Shown one piece after another: positions 37,111-48,000 of a stretch of 64,000 nucleotides of DNA; the stretch's first letter is position 1; each line of letters opens with the position of its first letter. Below the pieces are notes generated by a model. It was not told the origin of the DNA, did not search any database, and saw only the letters and a list, made by a program, of their open reading frames with translations. Origin of the DNA: Balanoglossus misakiensis (Eukaryota > Hemichordata); assembly GCA_040954595.2 (NCBI GenBank), contig CM082587.2, positions 1,860,001-1,924,000 of the forward strand. The letters run 5' to 3'. A program made the translations under genes and the position numbers.

Positions 37111-40100
37111 TTGAAAATCGCAAAGTCGAAAAATCTTCGATTTCTGACGATTTTCTGAGCTATAACCCATGGTTTTTTCAAAAATGACCAAATTTTGAAA
37201 ATTCGCAAAGTCGAAAAATCTTCGATTTCTGACGATTTTCCTGAGCTATAACCCATGGTTTTTATCAAAAAATGACCAAATTTTGAAAATTCGCAAAGTC
37301 GAAAAATCTTCGATTTCTGACGATTTTCCTGAGCTATAACCCATGGTTTTTTCAAAAAATGACCAAATTTTGAAAATTCGCAAAGTCGAAAAATCTTCGA
37401 TTTCTGACGATTTTCCTGAGCTATAACCCATGGTTTTTATCAAAAAATGACCAAATTTTGAAAATTCGCAAAGTCGAAAAATCTTCGATTTCTGACGATT
37501 TTCCTGAGCTATAACCCATGGTTTTTTCAAAAAATGACCAAATTTTGAAAATTCGCAAAGTCGAAAAATCTTCGATTTCTGACGATTTTCCTGAGCTATA
37601 ACCCATGGTTTTATCAAAAAATGACCAAATTTTGAAAATTCGCAAAGTCGAAAAATCTTCGATTTCTGACGATTTTCCTGAGCTATAACCCATGGTTTTT
37701 ATCAAAAAATGACCAAATTTTGAAAATTCGCAAAGTCGAAAATCTTCGATTTCTGACGATTTTCCTGAGCTATAACCCATGGTTTTTATCAAAAAATGAC
37801 CAAATTTTGAAAATTCGCAAAGTCGAAAAATCTTCGATTTCTGACGATTTTCCTGAGCTATAACCCATGGTTTTTATCAAAAAATGACCAAATTTTGAAA
37901 ATTCGCAAAGTCGAAAAATCTTCGATTTCTGACGATTTTCCTGAGCTATAACCCATGGTTTTTATCAAAAAATGACCAAATTTTGAAAATTCGCAAAGTC
38001 GAAAAATCTTCGATTTCTGACGATTTTCCTGAGCTATAACCCATGGTTTTTATCAAAAAATGACCAAATTTTGAAAATTCGCAAAGTCGAAAAATCTTCG
38101 ATTTCTGACGATTTTCCTGAGCTATAACCCATGGTTTTTATCAAAAAATGACCAAATTTTGAAAATTCGCAAAGTCGAAAAATCTTCGATTTCTGACGAT
38201 TTTCCTGAGCTATAACCCATGGTTTTTTCAAAAAATGACCAAATTTTGAAAATTCGCAAAGTCGAAAAATCTTCGATTTTTGACGATTTTCCTGAGCTAT
38301 AACCCATGGTTTTTATCAAAAAATGACCAAATTTTGAAAATTCGCAAAGTCGAAAAATCTTCGATTTCTGACGATTTTCCTGAGCTATAACCCATGGTTT
38401 TTTCAAAAAATGACCAAATTTTGAAAATTCGCAAAGTCGAAAAATCTTCGATTTTTGACGATTTTCCTGAGCTATAACCCATGGTTTTTATCAAAAAATG
38501 ACCAAATTTTGAAAATTCGCAAAGTCGAAAAATCTTCGATTTCTGACGATTTTCCTGAGCTATAACCCATGGTTTTTTCAAAAAATGACCAAATTTTGAA
38601 AATTCGCAAAGTCGAAAAATCTTCGATTTCTGACGATTTTCCTGAGCTATAACCCATGGTTTTTTCAAAAAATGACCAAATTTTGAAAATTCGCAAAGTC
38701 GAAAAATCTTCGATTTCTGACGATTTTCCTGAGCTATAACCCATGGTTTTTTCAAAAAATGACCAAATTTTGAAAATTCGCAAAGTCGAAAAATCTTCGA
38801 TTTCTGACGATTTTCCTGAGCTATAACCCATGGTTTTTTCAAAAAATGACCAAATTTTGAAAATTCGCAAAGTCGAAAAATCTTCGATTTCTGACGATTT
38901 TCCTGAGCTATAACCCATGGTTTTTTCAAAAAATGACCAAATTTTGAAAATTCGCAAAGTCGAAAAATCTTCGATTTCTGACGATTTTCCTGAGCTATAA
39001 CCCATGGTTTTTTCAAAAAATGACCAAATTTTGAAAATTCGCAAAGTCGAAAAATCTTCGATTTTTGACGATTTTCCTGAGCTATAACCCATGGTTTTTA
39101 CAAAAAATGACCAAATTTTGAAAATTCGCAAAGTCGAAAAATCTTCGATTTCTGACGATTTTCCTGAGCTATAACCCATGGTTTTTATCAAAAAATGACC
39201 AAATTTTGAAAATTCGCAAAGTCGAAAAATCTTCGATTTCTGACGATTTTCCTGAGCTATAACCCATGGTTTTTATCAAAAAATGACCAAATTTTGAAAA
39301 TTCGCAAAGTCGAAAAATCTTCGATTTCTGACGATTTTCCTGAGCTATAACCCATGGTTTTTATCAAAAAATGACCAAATTTTGAAAATTCGCAAAGTCG
39401 AAAAATCTTCGATTTCTGACGATTTTCCTGAGCTATAACCCATGGTTTTTTCAAAAAATGACCAAATTTTGAAAATTCGCAAAGTCGAAAAATCTTCGAT
39501 TTCTGACGATTTTCCTGAGCTATAACCCATGGTTTTTATCAAAAAATGACCAAATTTTGAAAATTCGCAAAGTCGAAAAATCTTCGATTTCTGACGATTT
39601 TCCTGAGCTATAACCCATGGTTTTTTCAAAAAATGACCAAATTTTGAAAATTCGCAAAGTCGAAAAATCTTCGATTTCTGACGATTTTCCTGAGCTATAA
39701 CCCATGGTTTTTTCAAAAAATGACCAAATTTTGAAAATTCGCAAAGTCGAAAAATCTTCGATTTCTGACGATTTTCCTGAGCTATAACCCATGGTTTTTA
39801 TCAAAAAATGACCAAATTTTGAAAATTCGCAAAGTCGAAAAATCTTCGATTTCTGACGATTTTCCTGAGCTATAACCCATGGTTTTTATCAAAAAATGAC
39901 CAAATTTTGAAAATTCGCAAAGTCGAAAAATCTTCGATTTCTGACGATTTTCCTGAGCTATAACCCATGGTTTTTATCAAAAAATGACCAAATTTTGAAA
40001 ATTCGCAAAGTCGAAAAATCTTCGATTTCTGACGATTTTCCTGAGCTATAACCCATGGTTTTTATCAAAAAATGACCAAATTTTGAAAATTCGCAAAGTC

Positions 40101-40270
40101 GAAAAATCTTCGATTTCTGACGATTTTCCTGAGCTATAACCCATGGTTTTTATCAAAAAATGACCAAATTTTGAAAATTCGCAAAGTCGAAAAATCTTCG
40201 ATTTCTGACGATTTTCCTGAGCTATAACCCATGGTTTTTATCAAAAAATGACCAAATTTTGAAAATTCGC

Positions 40271-43200
40271 AAAGTCCAAAAAATCTTCGATTTTTGACGA
40301 TTTTCCTGAGCTATAACCCATGGTTTTTATCAAAAAATAACCAAATTTTGAAAATTCGCAAAGTCGAAAAATCTTCGATTTCTGACGATTTTCCTGAGCT
40401 ATAACCCATGGTTTTTTCAAAAAATGACCAAATTTTGAAAATTCGCAAAGTCGAAAAATCTTCGATTTTTGACGATTTTCCTGAGCTATAACCCATGGTT
40501 TTTATCAAAAAATGACCAAATTTTGAAAATTCGCAAAGTCGAAAAATCTTCGATTTTTGACGATTTTCCTGAGCTATAACCCATGGTTTTTTCAAAAAAT
40601 GACCAAATTTTGAAAATTCGCAAAGTCGAAAAATCTTCGATTTCTGACGATTTTCCTGAGCTATAACCCATGGTTTTTTCAAAAAATGACCAAATTTTGA
40701 AAATTCGCAAAGTCGAAAAATCTTCGATTTCTGACGATTTTCCTGAGCTATAACCCATGGTTTTTTCAAAAAATGACCAAATTTTGAAAATTCGCAAAGT
40801 CGAAAAATCTTCGATTTCTGACGATTTTCCTGAGTTATAACCCATGGTTTTTATCAAAAAATGACCAAATTTTGAAAATTCGCAAAGTCGAAAAATCTTC
40901 GATTTCTGACGATTTTCCTGAGCTATAACCCATGGTTTTTTCAAAAAATGACCAAATTTTGAAAATTCGCAAAGTCGAAAAATCTTCGATTTCTGACGAT
41001 TTTCCTGAGCTATAACCCATGGTTTTTTCAAAAAATGACCAAATTTTGAAAATTCGCAAAGTCGAAAAATCTTCGATTTCTGACGATTTTCCTGAGCTAT
41101 AACCCATGGTTTTTTCAAAAAATGACCAAATTTTGAAAATTCGCAAAGTCGAAAAATCTTCGATTTCTGACGATTTTCCTGAGCTATAACCCATGGTTTT
41201 TATCAAAAAATGACCAAATTTTGAAAATTCGCAAAGTCGAAAAATCTTCGATTTCTGACGATTTTCCTGAGCTATAACCCATGGTTTTTTCAAAAAATGA
41301 CCAAATTTTGAAAATTCGCAAAGTCGAAAAATCTTCGATTTCTGACGATTTTCCTGAGCTATAACCCATGGTTTTTATCAAAAAATGACCAAATTTTGAA
41401 AATTCGCAAAGTCGAAAAATCTTCGATTTCTGACGATTTTCCTGAGCTATAACCCATGGTTTTTTCAAAAAATGACCAAATTTTGAAAATTCGCAAAGTC
41501 GAAAAATCTTCGATTTCTGACGATTTTCCTGAGCTATAACCCATGGTTTTTTCAAAAAATGACCAAATTTTGAAAATTCGCAAAGTCGAAAAATCTTCGA
41601 TTTCTGACGATTTTCCTGAGCTATAACCCATGGTTTTTATCAAAAAATGACCAAATTTTGAAAATTCGCAAAGTCGAAAAATCTTCGATTTCTGACGATT
41701 TTCCTGAGCTATAACCCATGGTTTTTATCAAAAAATGACCAAATTTTGAAAATTCGCAAAGTCGAAAAATCTTCGATTTCTGACGATTTTCCTGAGCTAT
41801 AACCCATGGTTTTTATCAAAAAATGACCAAATTTTGAAAATTCGCAAAGTCGAAAAATCTTCGATTTCTGACGATTTTCCTGAGCTATAACCCATGGTTT
41901 TTATCAAAAAATGACCAAATTTTGAAAATTCGCAAAGTCGAAAAATCTTCGATTTCTGACGATTTTCCTGAGCTATAACCCATGGTTTTTATCAAAAAAT
42001 GACCAAATTTTGAAAATTCGCAAAGTCGAAAAATCTTCGATTTTTGACGATTTTCCTGAGCTATAACCCATGGTTTTTATCAAAAAATGACCAAATTTTG
42101 AAAATTCGCAAAGTCGAAAAATCTTCGATTTCTGACGATTTTCCTGAGCTATAACCCATGGTTTTTTCAAAAAATGACCAAATTTTGAAAATTAGCAAAG
42201 TCGAAAAATCTTCGATTTTTGACGATTTTCCTGAGCTATAACCCATGGTTTTTATCAAAAAATGACCAAATTTTGAAAATTCGCAAAGTCGAAAAATCTT
42301 CGATTTCTGACGATTTTCTTGAGCTATAACCCATGGTTTTTTCAAAAAATGACCAAATTTTGAAAATTCGCAAAGTCGAAAAATCTTCGATTTCTGACGA
42401 TTTTCCTGAGCTATAACCCATGGTTTTTTCAAAAAATGACCAAATTTTGAAAATTCGCAAAGTCGAAAAATCTTCGATTTCTGACGATTTTCCTGAGCTA
42501 TAACCCATGGTTTTTTCAAAAAATGACCAAATTTTGAAAATTCGCAAAGTCGAAAAATCTTCGATTTTTGACGATTTTCCTGAGTTATAACCCATGGTTT
42601 TTATCAAAAAATGACCAAATTTTGAAAATTCGCAAAGTCGAAAAATCTTCGATTTCTGACGATTTTCCTGAGCTATAACCCATGGTTTTTTCAAAAAATG
42701 ACCAAATTTTGAAAATTCGCAAAGTCGAAAAATCTTCGATTTCTGACGATTTTCCTGAGCTATAACCCATGGTTTTTTCAAAAAATGACCAAATTTTGAA
42801 AATTCGCAAAGTCGAAAAATCTTCGATTTCTGACGATTTTCCTGAGCTATAACCCATGGTTTTTTCAAAAAATGACCAAATTTTGAAAATTCGCAAAGTC
42901 GAAAAATCTTCGATTTCTGACGATTTTCCTGAGCTATAACCCATGGTTTTTATCAAAAAATGACCAAATTTTGAAAATTCGCAAAGTCGAAAAATCTTCG
43001 ATTTCTGACGATTTTCCTGAGCTATAACCCATGGTTTTTATCAAAAAATGACCAAATTTTGAAAATTCGCAAAGTCGAAAAATCTTCGATTTCTGACGAT
43101 TTTCCTGAGCTATAACCCATGGTTTTTATCAAAAAATGACCAAATTTTGAAAATTCGCAAAGTCGAAAAATCTTCGATTTCTGACGATTTTCCTGAGCTA

Positions 43201-43770
43201 TAACCCATGGTTTTTATCAAAAAATGACCAAATTTTGAAAATTCGCAAAGTCGAAAAATCTTCGATTTCTGACGATTTTCCTGAGCTATAACCCATGGTT
43301 TTTATCAAAAAATGACCAAATTTTGAAAATTCGCAAAGTCGAAAAATCTTCGATTTTTGACGATTTTCCTGAGCTATAACCCATGGTTTTTCAAAAAATG
43401 ACCAAATTTTGAAAATTCGCAAAGTCGAAAAATCTTCGATTTCTGACGATTTTCCTGAGCTATAACCCATGGTTTTTTCAAAAAATGACCAAATTTTGAA
43501 AATTCGCAAAGTCGAAAAATCTTCGATTTCTGACGATTTTCCTGAGCTATAACCCATGGTTTTTTCAAAAAATGACCAAATTTTGAAAATTCGCAAAGTC
43601 GAAAAATCTTCGATTTTTGACGATTTTCCTGAGCTATAACCCATGGTTTTTTCAAAAAATGACCAAATTTTGAAAATTCGCAAAGTCGAAAAATCTTCGA
43701 TTTCTGACGATTTTCCTGAGCTATAACCCATGGTTTTTTCAAAAAATGACCAAATTTTGAAAATTCGCAA
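40271..43770 (+). repeat. About 1.75-kb higher-order unit, two tandem copies
   Basis: The order of 87- and 88-bp units and of the C/T variants repeats with a 1,750-bp shift, about 20 monomers. The rare variant GAGTTATAACCC (usual GAGCTATAACCC) appears at about 40833 and again at about 42583, exactly 1,750 bases later. Boundaries are approximate, and the second copy is read from pattern order. Confidence 0.6.
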
Positions 43771-46700
43771 AGTCGAAAAATCTTCGATTTCTGACGATTT
43801 TCCTGAGCTATAACCCATGGTTTTTTCAAAAAATGACCAAATTTTGAAAATTCGCAAAGTCGAAAAATCTTCGATTTCTGACGATTTTCCTGAGCTATAA
43901 CCCATGGTTCTTTCAAAAAATGACCAAATTTTGAAAATTCGCAAAGTCGAAAAATCTTCGATTTCTGACGATTTTCCTGAGCTATAACCCATGGTTTTTT
44001 CAAAAAATGACCAAATTTTGAAAATTCGCAAAGTCGAAAAATCTTCGATTTCTGACGATTTTCCTGAGCTATAACCCATGGTTTTTTCAAAAAATGACCA
44101 AATTTTGAAAATTCGCAAAGTCGAAAAATCTTCGATTTCTGACGATTTTCCTGAGCTATAACCCATGGTTTTTTCAAAAAATGACCAAATTTTGAAAATT
44201 CGCAAAGTCGAAAAATCTTCGATTTTTGACGATTTTCCTGAGCTATAACCCATGGTTTTTATCAAAAAATGACCAAATTTTGAAAATTCGCAAAGTCGAA
44301 AAATCTTCGATTTCTGACGATTTTCCTGAGCTATAACCCATGGTTTTTTCAAAAAATGACTCAAATTTTGAAAATTCGCAAAGTCGAAAAATCTTCGATT
44401 TCTGACGATTTTCCTGAGCTATAACCCATGGTTTTTATCAAAAAATGACCAAATTTTGAAAATTCGCAAAGTCGAAAAATCTTCGATTTCTGACGATTTT
44501 CCTGAGCTATAACCCATGGTTTTTATCAAAAAATGACCAAATTTTGAAAATTCGCAAAGTCGAAAAATCTTCGATTTCTGACGATTTTCCTGAGCTATAA
44601 CCCATGGTTTTTTCAAAAAATGACCAAATTTTGAAAATTCGCAAAGTCGAAAAATCTTCGATTTCTGACGATTTTCCTGAGCTATAACCCATGGTTTTTT
44701 CAAAAAATGACCAAATTTTGAAAATTCGCAAAGTCGAAAAATCTTCGATTTTTGACGATTTTCCTGAGCTATAACCCATGGTTTTTATCAAAAAATGACC
44801 AAATTTTGAAAATTCGCAAAGTCGAAAAATCTTCGATTTCTGACGATTTTCCTGAGCTATAACCCATGGTTTTTTCAAAAAATGACCAAATTTTGAAAAT
44901 TCGCAAAGTCGAAAAATCTTCGATTTTTGACGATTTTCCTGAGCTATAACCCATGGTTTTTATCAAAAAATGACCAAATTTTGAAAATTCGCAAAGTCGA
45001 AAAATCTTCGATTTCTGACGATTTTCCTGAGCTATAACCCATGGTTTTTATCAAAAAATGACCAAATTTTGAAAATTCGCAAAGTCGAAAAATCTTCGAT
45101 TTCTGACGATTTTCCTGAGCTATAACCCATGGTTTTTTCAAAAAATGACCAAATTTTGAAAATTCGCAAAGTCGAAAAATCTTCGATTTCTGACGATTTT
45201 CCTGAGCTATAACCCATGGTTTTTATCAAAAAATGACCAAATTTTGAAAATTCGCAAAGTCGAAAAATCTTCGATTTCTGACGATTTTCCTGAGCTATAA
45301 CCCATGGTTTTTTCAAAAAATGACCAAATTTTGAAAATTCGCAAAGTCGAAAAATCTTCGATTTCTGACGATTTTCCTGAGCTATAACCCATGGTTTTTT
45401 CAAAAAATGACCAAATTTTGAAAATTCGCAAAGTCGAAAAATCTTCGATTTCTGACGATTTTCCTGAGCTATAACCCATGGTTTTTTCAAAAAATGACCA
45501 AATTTTGAAAATTCGCAAAGTCGAAAAATCTTCGATTTTTGACGATTTTCCTGAGCTATAACCCATGGTTTTTATCAAAAAATGACCAAATTTTGAAAAT
45601 TCGCAAAGTCGAAAAATCTTCGATTTCTGACGATTTTCCTGAGCTATAACCCATGGTTTTTTCAAAAAATGACCAAATTTTGAAAATTCGCAAAGTCGAA
45701 AAATCTTCGATTTTTGACGATTTTCCTGAGCTATAACCCATGGTTTTTATCAAAAAATGACCAAATTTTGAAAATTCGCAAAGTCGAAAAATCTTCGATT
45801 TTTGACGATTTTCCTGAGCTATAACCCATGGTTTTTTCAAAAAATGACCAAATTTTGAAAATTCGCAAAGTCGAAAAATCTTCGATTTCTGACGATTTTC
45901 CTGAGCTATAACCCATGGTTTTTTCAAAAAATGACCAAATTTTGAAAATTCGCAAAGTCGAAAAATCTTCGATTTTTGACGATTTTCCTGAGCTATAACC
46001 CATGGTTTTTATCAAAAAATGACCAAATTTTGAAAATTCGCAAAGTCGAAAAATCTTCGATTTCTGACGATTTTCCTGAGCTATAACCCATGGTTTTTTC
46101 AAAAAATGACCAAATTTTGAAAATTCGCAAAGTCGAAAAATCTTCGATTTCTGACGATTTTCCTGAGCTATAACCCATGGTTTTTTCAAAAAATGACCAA
46201 ATTTTGAAAATTCGCAAAGTCGAAAAATCTTCGATTTCTGACGATTTTCCTGAGCTATAACCCATGGTTTTTTCAAAAAATGACCAAATTTTGAAAATTC
46301 GCAAAGTCGAAAAATCTTCGATTTCTGACGATTTTCCTGAGCTATAACCCATGGTTTTTTCAAAAAATGACCAAATTTTGAAAATTCGCAAAGTCGAAAA
46401 ATCTTCGATTTTTGACGATTTTCCTGAGCTATAACCCATGGTTTTTATCAAAAAATGACCAAATTTTGAAAATTCGCAAAGTCGAAAAATCTTCGATTTC
46501 TGACGATTTTCCTGAGCTATAACCCAAGGTTTTTTCAAAAAATGACCAAATTTTGAAAATTCGCAAAGTCGAAAAATCTTCGATTTCTGACGATTTTCCT
46601 GAGCTATAACCCAAGGTTTTTTCAAAAAATGACCAAATTTTGAAAATTCGCAAAGTCGAAAAATCTTCGATTTCTGACGATTTTCCTGAGCTATAACCCA

Positions 46701-46859
46701 TGGTTTTTTCAAAAAATGACCAAATTTTGAAAATTCGCAAAGTCGAAAAATCTTCGATTTTTGACGATTTTCCTGAGTTATAACCCATGGTTTTTATCAA
46801 AAAATGACCAAATTTTGAAAATTCGCAAAGTCGAAAAATCTTCGATTTTTGACGATTTT

Positions 46860-48000
46860 CATGAGCTATAACCCATGGTTTTTTTCAAAAAATGACCAAA
46901 TTTTGAAAATTCGCAAAGTCGAAAAAACTTCGTTTTTGACGATTTTCCTGAGCTATAACCCATGGTTTTTTCAAAATATGACCAAATTTTGAAAATTCGC
47001 AAAGTCGAAAAATCTTCGATTTCTGACGATTTTCCTGAGCTATAACCCATGGTTTTTATCAAAAAATGACCAAATTTTGAAAATTCGCAAAGTCGAAAAA
47101 TCTTCAATTTTTGACGATTTTCCTGAGCTATAACCCATGGTTTTTATCAAAAAATGACCAAATTTTGAAAATTCGCAAAGTCGAAAAATCTTCGATTTCT
47201 GACGATTTTCCTGAGCTATAACCCATGGTTTTTTCAAAAAATGACCAAATTTTTGAAAATTCTCAAAGTCGAAAAATCTTCGATTTTTGACGATTTTCAT
47301 GAGCTATAACCCATGGTTTTTTTTTCAAAAAATGACCAAATTTTGAAAATTCGCAAAGTCGAAAAAACTTCGTTTTTGACGATTTTCCTGAGCTATAACC
47401 CATGGTTTTTTTGAAAATATGACCAAATTTTGAAAATTCGCAAAGTCGAAAAATCTTCGATTTCTGACGATTTTCCTGAGCTATAACCCATGGTTTTTAT
47501 CAAAAAATGACCAAATTTTGAAAATTCGCAAAGTCGAAAAATCTTCAATTTTTGACGATTTTCCTGAGCTATAACCCATGGTTTTTATCAAAAAATGACC
47601 AAATTTTGAAAATTCGCAAAGTCGAAAAATCTTCGATTTCTGACGATTTTCCTGAGCTATAACCCATGGTTTTTTCAAAAAATGACCAAATTTTTGAAAA
47701 TTCGCAAAGTCGAAAAATCTTCGATTTCTGACGATTTTCCTGAGCTATAACCCATGGTTTTTTTCAAAAAATGACCAAATTTTGAAAATTCGCAAAGTCG
47801 AAAAAACTTCGTTTTTGACGATTTTCCTGAGCTATAACCCATGGTTTTTTCAAAAAATGACCAAATTTTGAAAATTCGCAAAGTCGAAAAATCTTCGATT
47901 TCTGACGATTTTCCTGAGCTATAACCCATGGTTTTTATCAAAAAATGACCAAATTTTGAAAATTCGCAAAGTCGAAAAATCTTCAATTTTTGACGATTTT
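46860..48000 (+). repeat. Five-monomer (about 437-bp) local higher-order repeat
   Basis: The diagnostic variant GAAAAAACTTCGTTTTTGACG occurs at about 46921, 47362 and 47800, that is every 437-440 bases. The neighbouring units CTTCAATTTTTGACG and TTTTCATGAGC recur with similar spacing. It is a local amplification of five diverged monomers. Confidence 0.75.
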
